This document shows, piece after piece, positions 1 to 7,895 of a DNA stretch of 34,092 bases (its first letter is position 1; each line of letters starts with the position of its first letter). The DNA comes from Gammaproteobacteria bacterium (GTDB lineage: Bacteria; Pseudomonadota; Gammaproteobacteria; Pseudomonadales; Pseudohongiellaceae). The position numbers and the translations under genes are program-made. The notes under the pieces were generated by a model. The model had not been told where the DNA came from, searched no databases, and saw only the letters and a program-made list of their open reading frames with translations. The DNA is taken from positions 1 through 34,092 of the forward strand of contig JAUSMU010000109.1 of the NCBI GenBank assembly GCA_030645995.1, written 5' to 3'.

Positions 1-42
1 CTGCAGGAACAAGGGTCGGAAATTCATGAGCCGTATCAGTAA
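1..42 (+). CDS. possible 3' end of trpB (tryptophan synthase beta), partial
   Basis: Reading frame 1 is open from the window edge to a TAA at 40-42 and would encode the last 13 residues of an upstream gene, LQEQGSEIHEPYQ. trpB normally lies directly before trpA and often overlaps it slightly, so this is the natural candidate. Thirteen residues cannot prove identity. A second frame ends at a TGA at 27-29, inside the trpA start codon (ATGA), and could equally be the trpB end. Confidence 0.3.
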   Translation: MQEQGSEIHEPYQ

Positions 43-847
43 GACGATTGCCGGTTTGCAGGCGCAGAACAAGAAGGTGCTGATTCCCTATCTGGTCGCG
101 GGTGATCCGCAAAAAGGGCTTACCGTTGAACTCATGCACACTCTGGTGCGTGCCGGTGCTCATATCATCGAGCTCGGTATTCCCTTCAGCGATCCTTCTT
201 CCGATGGCACTGTGATCCAGCTGGGTGCCGAACGCGCGCTGCGGCAGGGCACTACCTTGTCCGATGTTCTTGCGATGGTGAGCGAGTTCCGTCGTAGCGA
301 CAAGCAGACGCCGGTCGTGCTGATGGGATATCTGAACCCGATCGAGATCATGGGTTACGAAAAATTTGCGGATGCCGCTGCTGCAGCGGACGTTGACGGG
401 GTGCTGATTGTCGATCTGCCTGCCTATGAGTGTGAAGAATTGTTCAGCGCTGTGCGCCCGCGCGGGATCGACACTATATTCCTGATTGCCCCGACCACGA
501 CGCAAGAGCGTACGGCCGCCATCTGCGCCAATTCCACCGGTTATCTGTATTACGTCTCCCTGAAGGGGGTGACGGGCGCGGTGCTACGCGACAAGAGCGA
601 GATTGCTGACAAGATTGCCCACCTGCGTTCCGAAACCAGTCTGCCTATCGTCGTTGGTTTCGGTATCAAGGATGCAGAGTCTGCCTGTGCAATGGCCGCC
701 ATCAGTGACGGTGTTATAGTGGGCAGTGCCGTGGTCGAGAAAATTGGCTTGCTACCGGTGCAAGGGCCTTGCTCAAGTGCTCAATTGGACGAAGCTGTGG
801 CGGTAATTTCTTCCATCAGCGAGGCGTTGCAAAGCCTGAAGAACTGA
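26..847 (+). CDS. trpA: tryptophan synthase alpha subunit
   Basis: TrpA cleaves indole-3-glycerol phosphate to indole and glyceraldehyde-3-phosphate; the indole is channelled to TrpB. The 273-residue product has the usual family length and TIM-barrel motifs. The two catalytic acids fall at the classical positions Glu49 (IIELGIPFSDP) and Asp60. The phosphate-site loops KGVTGA, GFGIKD and VGSAVVEKI are also visible. The ATG at 26 is preceded by AAGG at 11-14. The loop after Asp56 reads DPSSDGTVIQ where most homologues have DPxADGPxIQ, so residues 59 and 62 differ from the common pattern. The upstream gene is cut by the window edge. accD follows after a 67-base AT-rich gap. Confidence 0.97.
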   Translation: MSRISKTIAGLQAQNKKVLIPYLVAGDPQKGLTVELMHTLVRAGAHIIELGIPFSDPSSDGTVIQLGAERALRQGTTLSDVLAMVSEFRRSDKQTPVVLMGYLNPIEIMGYEKFADAAAAADVDGVLIVDLPAYECEELFSAVRPRGIDTIFLIAPTTTQERTAAICANSTGYLYYVSLKGVTGAVLRDKSEIADKIAHLRSETSLPIVVGFGIKDAESACAMAAISDGVIVGSAVVEKIGLLPVQGPCSSAQLDEAVAVISSISEALQSLKN

Positions 848-914
848 TCGTAACTTATTAATTTTAAAAAATTTTAGCGACTATTGTCGGCATCCCATTT
901 AACAGGAACGTGAT

Positions 915-1778
915 ATGAGCTGGATTAACAAAATCCTCCCTTCCATTCGCAGCAGCGGTGGCACAACGACCACCAAACAGCGTGCCAGTGTGCCCGAAGG
1001 ACTCTGGAAAAAGTGTCCACGTTGCGAAGCTGTGCTGTACAGACCCGATCTGGAGCGCAACCTGGAGGTATGCCCGAAGTGCGACCACCATCTGCGTATC
1101 ACGGCTCGACGTCGCATTGAGCTCTTTCTCGATCCCGAAGGGCAGGTGGAACTGAACAAAGACATGGAGCCGGTTGACCTGCTCAAGTTTCGTGATCTGA
1201 AGAAGTACAAGGACCGCCTCTCTGCCGCGCAGAAGAGCACCGGCGAGAAAGATGCTCTTATCGTCGTGCAAGGCCGCGTCAACGGCCTGGAGATGGTTGT
1301 TGCCGCCTTCGAGTTCGGCTTCATCGGTGGATCGATGGGCGCAGTGGTGGGGGAGAAGTTCACGCAGGCGGTGAACACCTGTATCGCCAACAAACTCCCA
1401 CTCGTGTGTTTCTCGACCAGTGGCGGTGCTCGCATGCAGGAAGCGTTGATCTCTCTCATGCAGATGGCGAAGACCTCGGCCGCGCTGGCGCGGCTGCGAG
1501 AGAGCGGTCACCCCTATATCTCCGTGCTGGTAGACCCTGTCTATGGTGGCGTATCCGCCAGTCTGGCCATGCTGGGGGACATCAATATTGCCGAGCCCAA
1601 CGCGCTGGTAGGTTTCACCGGGCCTGATGTCATCCGTCAGACCGTCCGCGTGAAATTGCCGGAAGGCTTTCAGCGCAGTGAGTTTCTGCTGGAGCACGGT
1701 GCGATCGACATGATCGTGCATCGCAAAGACATGCGTGAGCGCGTAGCCTCGCTGGCCGCCAAGCTGACTCATCGCTAA
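915..1778 (+). CDS. accD: acetyl-CoA carboxylase carboxyltransferase subunit beta
   Basis: AccD forms, with AccA, the carboxyltransferase that moves CO2 from biotin-carboxyl carrier protein to acetyl-CoA, the first committed step of fatty-acid synthesis. The 287-residue product starts with a four-cysteine zinc ribbon (Cys34, Cys37, Cys53, Cys56) that is diagnostic of bacterial AccD. The crotonase-fold carboxyltransferase domain follows, with [13 protein letters not shown] and [10 protein letters not shown] as recognisable pieces. An AGGAACG ribosome-binding site lies just upstream of the ATG. The order accD-folC-dedD-cvpA-purF is the classic gammaproteobacterial arrangement. The AT-rich stretch between trpA and accD may carry its own promoter, but no clean -35/-10 pair could be assigned. 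Confidence 0.97.
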   Translation: MSWINKILPSIRSSGGTTTTKQRASVPEGLWKKCPRCEAVLYRPDLERNLEVCPKCDHHLRITARRRIELFLDPEGQVELNKDMEPVDLLKFRDLKKYKDRLSAAQKSTGEKDALIVVQGRVNGLEMVVAAFEFGFIGGSMGAVVGEKFTQAVNTCIANKLPLVCFSTSGGARMQEALISLMQMAKTSAALARLRESGHPYISVLVDPVYGGVSASLAMLGDINIAEPNALVGFTGPDVIRQTVRVKLPEGFQRSEFLLEHGAIDMIVHRKDMRERVASLAAKLTHR

Positions 1779-1894
1779 TGTTCTATCGCTAATAGCACTT
1801 CGCTGACAGGCAGACAACGACAGACATTGAAATTTTCCGGCCTGCTGAAGGCCGATTCGAGGTCAGACCTGATCTGGCCAGGCAGGCTTGCAGC

Positions 1895-3181
1895 GTGAAT
1901 CTCTCCCAGTGGCTCGATACGATTCAGGCCTTGCATCCCAGTGAGATCGATCTTGGCCTGCAACGCGTGCGTGCCGTGGCAGCCCTGCTTGGCTTGACCA
2001 GGCCCGCGCCGCTGGTGATCACGGTTGCCGGAACCAATGGCAAGGGCTCGACGGTCGCCATGTTGGAGGCCATCCTGAGCGCCGCAGGTTACCGGGTAGG
2101 AACCTACACGTCGCCGCATCTGCTGGTTTTCAACGAGCGCGTCCGCATCCTCGGCCGTATGGCGACAGATGAAGAGTTATGTGACAGTTTCGCGCTGATT
2201 GAAGCAAGCCGTGGTGATATTTCGCTGACCTATTTCGAGTTCAGTACCTTGGTCGGACTGATGCTGATGGAGCAGGCAGAGCTGGATGTTGCCGTACTGG
2301 AGGTCGGGTTGGGCGGGCGTCTCGATGCGGTGAATATAGTCGACGCAGATTTGACCATCGTCACCAGCATTGGTCTGGATCATCAGGATTGGCTTGGGGA
2401 CAACCGCGAAGACATCGGTCGCGAGAAGGCAGGGATTTTTCGGTCAGGCGTACCGGCTGTAAGCGGTGATGGCGACACGCCGCAGAGCATCGTGCAGGAG
2501 GCGGCGCGTCTTGGCGCTCCGCTGTATCGGCAGGGTGCGGATTTCGGCTTCACCGCACAGGCTGCAGGGTGGCACTGGTGGGGCAAGGATAAAAGCGGCA
2601 CCAAGGTCACTCTGCAGGATTTGCCGACGCCACCACTTGATCTGGTCAATGCGGCAACAGTCCTGCAGGCACTTGCTCTGCAAACTCTGCCGGTGCCAAG
2701 GTCGGCCATCGCCGCAGGATTCGAGGCGGTGTCGTTGGCTGGACGTTTCCAGGCGCTGCGCGATCCGCAGCACGGTGTCGCGGTACGTGTCGATGTCGCA
2801 CACAATCCGCATGCAGCGGTGCTGCTGGCGGAGAAACTGGCAACCCTGCGCGCCAGAGGCGAATTGCGGGGACAGGTTCGTGCCGTTCTGGCGATGATGG
2901 CTGACAAGGATCAGCCCGGTTTCTACGGCGTCTTAGAATCTGCCGTCGACATTTGGTATATTGCGGCATTCGCGCAACCCCGCTGCCTGGATGCCCGAAG
3001 TCTTTACGATCGATTGCATGCAGTGGGAGCGACCGTGTGTGGACCATACGATACGGTTGCGGCGGCATACAGTCAGGCATGTGCACAGGCGGGGCCGGAT
3101 GATCTGGTCCTGGTGACCGGATCCTTCGGCACCGTGGCCGACGTATTGCAATACATCGCGAGTATCGAATCAAATTCATAA
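1895..3181 (+). CDS. folC: bifunctional folylpolyglutamate synthase / dihydrofolate synthase
   Basis: FolC joins dihydropteroate to glutamate and then adds further glutamates to folates, using ATP. The 428-residue product matches the family length. It has the P-loop AGTNGKGST (residues 45-53), TYTSPHL, the omega-loop region EVGLGGRLDAVN, the metal/ATP segment TSIGLDHQDWLG with REKAGIFR, and the C-terminal DVAHNPHA motif. The start is a GTG at 1895, chosen because NLSQWLDTIQALHP is the normal FolC N-terminus; the ribosome-binding site is weak. The gene follows accD by 116 bases and ends just before the dedD-like gene. Confidence 0.95.
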   Translation: MNLSQWLDTIQALHPSEIDLGLQRVRAVAALLGLTRPAPLVITVAGTNGKGSTVAMLEAILSAAGYRVGTYTSPHLLVFNERVRILGRMATDEELCDSFALIEASRGDISLTYFEFSTLVGLMLMEQAELDVAVLEVGLGGRLDAVNIVDADLTIVTSIGLDHQDWLGDNREDIGREKAGIFRSGVPAVSGDGDTPQSIVQEAARLGAPLYRQGADFGFTAQAAGWHWWGKDKSGTKVTLQDLPTPPLDLVNAATVLQALALQTLPVPRSAIAAGFEAVSLAGRFQALRDPQHGVAVRVDVAHNPHAAVLLAEKLATLRARGELRGQVRAVLAMMADKDQPGFYGVLESAVDIWYIAAFAQPRCLDARSLYDRLHAVGATVCGPYDTVAAAYSQACAQAGPDDLVLVTGSFGTVADVLQYIASIESNS

Positions 3182-3235
3182 TGGTTGTCACGGACCCTGG
3201 TCCGCGCACCGCCACCACACAGGGGCAGCACTGGC

Positions 3236-3790
3236 TTGGACCAGAACACTAAACAGAGAATCGTCGGCAGTGTGGTGATACTGGTCGCCGCCGTCGTTCT
3301 GCTGCCAGTCCTGTTCGACGGCCAGGGCAGTTACGACATGCCGCTGGAGAGTCGCATTCCTGCCCCGGTTCTGTTTCCAGAGCCCCCCCGGATCGTGCCC
3401 GAGCGCCCCGTGGTCATAGCCGATACCGACCAGATTCGCGTCGCTGCAGTCGCATCCCCGGAGCCAATCGTTGTGGCCACAGTGACCGAACCGGTTGCGA
3501 CGCCCGCCGTGGAAGCGCCAAAGCTGGACAGTACTGGACTGCCGGAAGGGTGGAGCGTGCGCCTGGGTTCCTTTTCCAGAGCGGCCAATGCCAAGAGTCT
3601 GGTGGAGCGGCTGCAGGCACGCGGACACCGCGCCTATATGCGTGAAGTGAGAACCGAGCAGGGGGCACTGACTGCCGTGTTCGTCGGCCCCGGGGTTGAT
3701 CGCGCAGTGATGCAGCAATTGCAGCGGCAACTGCTTGATGAGTTTGAATTGTCCGGCATCGTCGTGCGCTACGAGATCGAGAGCCTATGA
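3236..3790 (+). CDS. dedD: DedD-like SPOR-domain membrane protein
   Basis: DedD-type proteins are single-pass inner-membrane proteins whose periplasmic SPOR domain binds denuded septal peptidoglycan and helps cell constriction. The 184-residue product has a short cytoplasmic N-terminus (DQNTKQRIVG), a membrane helix at about residues 10-26, a Pro/Val-rich linker, and a SPOR domain at about 105-181 beginning WSVRLGSFS. I chose the TTG at 3236 because DedD proteins begin MDxxxKQRxxG and AGGGG lies at 3221-3225. A longer form from the TTG at 3185 would add 17 basic, Pro-rich residues that do not look like a DedD N-terminus. Position between folC and cvpA matches dedD elsewhere. Confidence 0.88.
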   Translation: MDQNTKQRIVGSVVILVAAVVLLPVLFDGQGSYDMPLESRIPAPVLFPEPPRIVPERPVVIADTDQIRVAAVASPEPIVVATVTEPVATPAVEAPKLDSTGLPEGWSVRLGSFSRAANAKSLVERLQARGHRAYMREVRTEQGALTAVFVGPGVDRAVMQQLQRQLLDEFELSGIVVRYEIESL

Positions 3791-3806
3791 GGAGCTTGGG
3801 CGTCTG

Positions 3807-4313
3807 ATGCATTGGGTCGATATCGCGATTCTGTTGATTACTGGCATTTCCTGCCTGTTCGGCTTATGGCGTGGTTTTGTCCGGGAGGTGTTGTCATTGC
3901 TGGCGTGGATTGCGGCGTTGTTGTTGGCGCGAGTCTACAGCGATGATCTTGCGCCAACCCTGGGACGATGGATTGAAGGGGCAGCGATGCAGCAGGTTTT
4001 CGCGTTTGCACTCCTCTTCATGGCCACCTTGTTGACAGGGGCGCTGATCAACCACCTGGTTGCGAAGCTCATCGATATGAGCGGACTGAAGTTGACCGAC
4101 AGGCTGCTTGGAGGGGTGTTCGGGATTGCCAGGGGCGTCGTGATCGTTATGGTGTTTGTCTATTTCGGCAGCAGCTTCTTTGCGGCCGAGCCCTGGTGGC
4201 AGGCTTCGCGTTTCATTCCCTACGGAGGTCAATTGATAGAGATGTCGCGCATGTTCGTGACAGATCTGCCCTTGCCTCAAGCGCCAGTGCTGCCGACGCT
4301 TGTGCCACTGTAG
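3807..4313 (+). CDS. cvpA: CvpA family inner-membrane protein
   Basis: CvpA is a four-helix inner-membrane protein needed for colicin V production in E. coli and linked to envelope stress and bile tolerance; its molecular activity is unsettled. The 168-residue product shows four hydrophobic segments (about 5-20, 26-43, 63-83, 103-122) and the family signatures GxxRGFVREVLSL near residue 25 and DRLLGGVFGIARG at 98-110. The ATG at 3807 is preferred over an upstream in-frame start because MHWVDIAIL is the normal CvpA N-terminus and AGGAG lies at 3790-3794. It sits directly upstream of purF, as in most gammaproteobacteria. Confidence 0.93.
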   Translation: MHWVDIAILLITGISCLFGLWRGFVREVLSLLAWIAALLLARVYSDDLAPTLGRWIEGAAMQQVFAFALLFMATLLTGALINHLVAKLIDMSGLKLTDRLLGGVFGIARGVVIVMVFVYFGSSFFAAEPWWQASRFIPYGGQLIEMSRMFVTDLPLPQAPVLPTLVPL

Positions 4314-4339
4314 CAACGCTGTGTCGATCTGAACTTTTT

Positions 4340-4395
4340 GTGAGTAACTGTTCGTGAGTAGTTGTTAGTGACTGTTTGTTAGTGAGTACCTTGGT
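4340..4395 (+). repeat. four degenerate 14-base tandem repeats upstream of purF
   Basis: Four consecutive 14-base units can be read: GTGAGTAACTGTTC, GTGAGTAGTTGTTA, GTGACTGTTTGTTA and GTGAGTACCTTGGT. They keep a GTGAGTA-like head and a TTGTTA-like tail. The array fills half of the 115-base cvpA-purF spacer and ends 33 bases before the purF start codon. No open frame or clear promoter explains it. The recognisable E. coli PurR operator pattern is absent. Confidence 0.7.
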
Positions 4396-4428
4396 TGTCA
4401 ATTTGCGAGTCTTAACGGAGTGTATTGA

Positions 4429-5901
4429 ATGTGCGGTTTAGTAGGTGTCGTTGGCAAATCTGATGTTGCTGTTTGTTTATATGACACATTGACGGTGTTG
4501 CAGCACAGGGGGCAGGATGCAGCTGGCATTGCCACCAGTGACAAGGGGCGACTGAATCTGCGCAAGGACAATGGACTGGTCAAAGACGTGTTTCGTACCC
4601 GGCACATGGAGCGTCTGGCCGGGAACATGGGTATTGGGCATGTGCGCTATCCAACCGCTGGTAGTTCCAGTCCCGCACTTGCACAACCCTTCTATGTGAA
4701 TTCCCCTTACGGCCTCAGCCTGGCCCACAACGGCAACCTTACCAATGCGGCAGAACTGAGCCGCGATCTCTTCAAGGAAGATCTACGCCACATCAACACC
4801 GATTCCGATTCTGAAGTTCTTCTCAACGTCTTCGCCCATGAGCTGCAGCAGCTGGCGAAGATGGTGCCGACCGCCGAGGACGTGTTCACGGCGGTGCGCG
4901 GTGTGCATCGCCGCTGTCGTGGCGGTTACGCGGCGCTGGTGATGCTTGGGGGTTATGGCATCGTGGGATTCCGTGACAAGCATGGCATTCGCCCGTTGGT
5001 GTTCGGCAAGCGCGAGCGCGATGGTTTCACGGAATATATGCTGGCCTCAGAGAGTGTAGCGCTGGCCTCCCAGGGCTTTACACTGGTCCGGGATGTGGCT
5101 CCCGGAGAGGCGGTTTATGTGGATGTGCACGGCCATCTGCATACCCGCGTCTGCGCCGGTCCCGCCGAGTACACACCCTGCATCTTCGAACACGTCTATT
5201 TTGCTCGTCCGGATTCCTTGATGGATGGCATCTCCGTCTACAAGGCCCGTCTGCGCATGGGTGAGAAGCTGGCCGACAAGGTCAAGCGTCTGCGTCCTGA
5301 CCATGACATCGACGTGGTGATTCCGATCCCCGATACCAGCCGCACGTCGGCGCTGGAGCTGGCCAATCGTCTCGGAGTCAAGTATCGCGAGGGCTTCGTC
5401 AAGAACCGCTACATCGGCCGTACCTTCATCATGCCGGGTCAAAGCCAGCGCAAGAAGTCCGTGCGTCAGAAGCTCAATGCCATCGATCTGGAATTCAAAG
5501 GCAAGACCGTGCTGCTCGTCGACGACTCCATCGTGCGCGGCACGACCTGCAAGCAGATCATCCAGATGGCCCGCGATGCCGGTGCCGCCAAAGTGTATTT
5601 CGCTTCTGCCGCGCCAGCAGTGCGCTATCCGAACGTCTACGGTATCGACATGCCTGCTGCCAGTGAATTGATCGCGCATGGCAGAACCGACGATGAGGTG
5701 CAGGAGTTGATCGGGGCCGACTGGTTGATCTTCCAGGATCTGGAGGACCTGATTGCTGCTTCCATGGAAGGCAATCCAAACATTCATCGTTTTGAGTGTT
5801 CCGTGTTCGACGGCAAGTACATTACCGGGGACGTGGACGCAGCCTACCTGAAGAATCTGGAAGACAGCCGCAGCGATGCCGCCAAGAATGCCAGCAAGTA
5901 G
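4429..5901 (+). CDS. purF: amidophosphoribosyltransferase
   Basis: PurF catalyses the first committed step of purine synthesis, transferring the glutamine amide nitrogen to PRPP to make phosphoribosylamine. The 490-residue product begins MCGLVGVVG, so Cys2 becomes the N-terminal nucleophile of the glutaminase domain after Met removal. The glutaminase motifs [12 protein letters not shown] and LAHNGNLTN follow. The phosphoribosyltransferase domain carries [16 protein letters not shown] and the PRPP loop [18 protein letters not shown] at 4416-4420 gives a good ribosome-binding site. No propeptide is present, which fits the E. coli-type enzyme rather than the Bacillus type. The gene is followed after 49 bases by a MoxR gene. 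Confidence 0.97.
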   Translation: MCGLVGVVGKSDVAVCLYDTLTVLQHRGQDAAGIATSDKGRLNLRKDNGLVKDVFRTRHMERLAGNMGIGHVRYPTAGSSSPALAQPFYVNSPYGLSLAHNGNLTNAAELSRDLFKEDLRHINTDSDSEVLLNVFAHELQQLAKMVPTAEDVFTAVRGVHRRCRGGYAALVMLGGYGIVGFRDKHGIRPLVFGKRERDGFTEYMLASESVALASQGFTLVRDVAPGEAVYVDVHGHLHTRVCAGPAEYTPCIFEHVYFARPDSLMDGISVYKARLRMGEKLADKVKRLRPDHDIDVVIPIPDTSRTSALELANRLGVKYREGFVKNRYIGRTFIMPGQSQRKKSVRQKLNAIDLEFKGKTVLLVDDSIVRGTTCKQIIQMARDAGAAKVYFASAAPAVRYPNVYGIDMPAASELIAHGRTDDEVQELIGADWLIFQDLEDLIAASMEGNPNIHRFECSVFDGKYITGDVDAAYLKNLEDSRSDAAKNASK

Positions 5902-5950
5902 CCAGCTTTTCTCGCAGTGACATCCGTTCATGACAGGCAGGGACTATTCG

Positions 5951-6868
5951 ATGGAGCAGAGAATTCAGGCGGCTGTGAGCGAGATTGGCACTGTCCTGCT
6001 GGGCAAGGAGCGGCAGGTCAGGCTGGCTCTGTGCTGTCTCATCTCCGGCGGCCATCTGCTGATAGAAGACCTGCCTGGCATGGGCAAGACGACCCTGGCG
6101 CATGCTCTGGCGCGCGTATTCGGGCTGGACTTCAACCGCATTCAATTCACCAGTGATCTGCTGCCTGCCGACATTCTCGGTGTCTCGATCTTTGATCAGC
6201 AATCCGGGCGCTTCAATTTTCATCAAGGCCCGATCTTTCGTCAGATGATTCTGGCCGACGAGATCAATCGCACCACGCCCAAGACGCAGAGTGCATTGCT
6301 TGAAGCCATGGAGGAAGGGCAGGTATCGGTTGAAGGCGAAACCCGGCGTCTGCCGTCCCCCTTCTTCGTGATCGCCACTCAGAACCCCGTCAGCCTGGCT
6401 GGCACATTTCCACTTCCCGAGTCGCAGCTCGATCGCTTCCTGATGCGCATCGGCATTGGTTATCCGGATCCGCATGCAGAGCGACAGCTGCTGGAGACGG
6501 CAGGGGAGCGGGATCGCGGCGAGCTGGTCAGGCAGCAGCTTAATGTCAACGACCTGATCGAGATGCGCAAGGCGGCGGCCACTGTAAGCCTCAGCCCCCA
6601 GCTGCTGGACTATATTCAGCGTCTGCTTGCGCGTACCAGGGACAGCGACGATTTCCATTTCGGACTGTCTCCCCGTGGTGGCGTCGCAGTAGTGCGCGCC
6701 ACTCGTACATGGGCACTGATGGAGGGACGCCAACACGCCATTCCGGAGGATGTTCAGGCCGTGCTTCCCGCCGTCGTGGAGCACCGGCTACGGTCGGGCT
6801 CTGACGGTGAAGGGCGCAGAGGCACTGCGCTGGCGCAGCGCCTGCTCAGTGAGGTCGATGTTTTCTGA
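5951..6868 (+). CDS. MoxR-family AAA+ ATPase (first copy)
   Basis: MoxR AAA+ proteins are chaperone-like ATPases that act with DUF58/VWA partners on envelope or redox proteins. The product (305 residues) shows Walker A DLPGMGKTT (40-48), Walker B LADEIN (101-106), sensor 1 ATQNP (142-146), the arginine-finger segment DRFLMR (161-166) and the sensor 2 region SPRGG. I prefer the ATG at 5951, which has CAGGGA at the right distance; an in-frame ATG at 5930 would add seven residues. The stop overlaps the start of the DUF58 gene, indicating translational coupling. With the DUF58 and TgpA-like genes it forms the common gammaproteobacterial MoxR-DUF58-transglutaminase trio. A second moxR copy lies at 16510-17469. 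Confidence 0.93.
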   Translation: MEQRIQAAVSEIGTVLLGKERQVRLALCCLISGGHLLIEDLPGMGKTTLAHALARVFGLDFNRIQFTSDLLPADILGVSIFDQQSGRFNFHQGPIFRQMILADEINRTTPKTQSALLEAMEEGQVSVEGETRRLPSPFFVIATQNPVSLAGTFPLPESQLDRFLMRIGIGYPDPHAERQLLETAGERDRGELVRQQLNVNDLIEMRKAAATVSLSPQLLDYIQRLLARTRDSDDFHFGLSPRGGVAVVRATRTWALMEGRQHAIPEDVQAVLPAVVEHRLRSGSDGEGRRGTALAQRLLSEVDVF

Positions 6869-7895
6869 ACCGACCATGAGCCTCGTCAACGCCGTCAGTT
6901 TCTGGTTTTCGACACGAGTCCAACGCTGGCTCGCCAGAAACGTGCCTGCCGTAAGCATTGCGACCCTGCATCGCCGGAATATCTTCATCCTTCCCACCTC
7001 CCACGGGCTCCTCTACGTGGCAGCGACCACATTGATCTTTATTACCGCCATCAACTACGTGCTCAGTCTGGCCTTTGGTCTGGCTTTTCTGATGGTCAGC
7101 CTGTTCATTCTGTGCATCCTGCACACCTTTCGGAATCTTCAGCACCTGACGGTAAAGGGGATCGGCGGTGATGCGGTATTTGCGGGTGAGGACGCCAGCT
7201 TTACCGTGTTGTTGCAGCGCCAGCCCGAGCGTATGCATGAGGCTCTTGAGCTCAAGTTTCCCAAGGGTTTGATTACCCGCGCGGATCTCATCGAAGGCGA
7301 ACAGCTGCGGGTGAACGTCTATCTGCCGACGCGTCGTCGAGGTGTCCTCAAGGCGCCACGACTGCTGGTGCAGACGCGCTTTCCTCTGGGGCTTTGGCGA
7401 GCCTGGTCGATGCTGGATCTGAGCATGCGCTGCCTGGTCTACCCCACGCCTGTCTCCTGTCCTCTTCCGACTGCGGTCAGTAATTCCGGTGTCGGCAAGG
7501 GCAGCAGCACTCAGCCCGGCAGCGACGACTTTCACGGTTTACGCAACTATCAGCTCGGCGATTCACTGAAGCAGGTCGCCTGGAAGAACCTCGCACGCGG
7601 GCAAGGGCTCAAGGTGAAACAGTTTGTCGACAGCAGTGATGACAGGTTCATGCTGGATTGGGCCATGTTTGCGGGGCTGGATGCCGAGGCACGACTGTCC
7701 CGACTCTGTTACTGGGTGCTGAAACTGGCGCGCAGTGATGTGGACTATGGTCTGAATATCCCTGGCGTGGTGATTTCGCCCGGCCGTGGTGATGTGCATC
7801 GTCATCGTTTATTGAGCGCACTGGCTCTCTGGCAGCAATCGCAGTACGTCGAGCGCCTGAACCCACGCCCGAGCAAGACAGGAGACGCCGTGTAA
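6858..7895 (+). CDS. DUF58 domain membrane protein (partner of MoxR and TgpA)
   Basis: This DUF58 protein has about 345 residues. Two adjacent membrane helices (about 49-66 and 69-90) are followed by a soluble region with the DUF58 hallmark GSDDFHGLRNYQLGDSLK and then VAWKNLARG. DUF58 proteins are the usual partners of MoxR ATPases; their biochemical role is poorly defined. The ATG at 6858 overlaps the last codons of moxR, and an ATG at 6876 is an alternative. An in-frame start near 6750 lies deep in moxR and looks spurious. The gene ends TAATG, sharing one base with the next gene. It differs from the other DUF58 gene in this window by having membrane helices and lacking a DxSxS metal site. 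Confidence 0.88.
   Translation: MFSEPTMSLVNAVSFWFSTRVQRWLARNVPAVSIATLHRRNIFILPTSHGLLYVAATTLIFITAINYVLSLAFGLAFLMVSLFILCILHTFRNLQHLTVKGIGGDAVFAGEDASFTVLLQRQPERMHEALELKFPKGLITRADLIEGEQLRVNVYLPTRRRGVLKAPRLLVQTRFPLGLWRAWSMLDLSMRCLVYPTPVSCPLPTAVSNSGVGKGSSTQPGSDDFHGLRNYQLGDSLKQVAWKNLARGQGLKVKQFVDSSDDRFMLDWAMFAGLDAEARLSRLCYWVLKLARSDVDYGLNIPGVVISPGRGDVHRHRLLSALALWQQSQYVERLNPRPSKTGDAV

Noticed and set aside
848-914. AT-rich spacer between trpA and accD as an accD promoter or terminator
   Set aside because: AT-richness is clear, but no acceptable -35/-10 pair and no G+C-rich stem could be placed, so no site was called.
864-1817. 317-codon open frame on the minus strand across accD
   Set aside because: It lies entirely antisense to accD, whose zinc ribbon and carboxyltransferase motifs are certain. 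The translation has no recognisable domain and is rich in Arg/His as expected for a shadow frame of G+C-rich DNA.
1841-1880. Small inverted repeats (GGCCT/AGGCC and AGGT/ACCT) upstream of folC
   Set aside because: Stems of four or five pairs are expected by chance in G+C-rich DNA and are not followed by a T-run.
5047-5931. 294-codon minus-strand open frame across purF
   Set aside because: It is a shadow of the purF coding frame, with no ribosome-binding site or family motif.
5822-6784. 320-codon minus-strand open frame over the purF end and moxR
   Set aside because: It is antisense to certain motifs of the MoxR ATPase and has no recognisable protein features.
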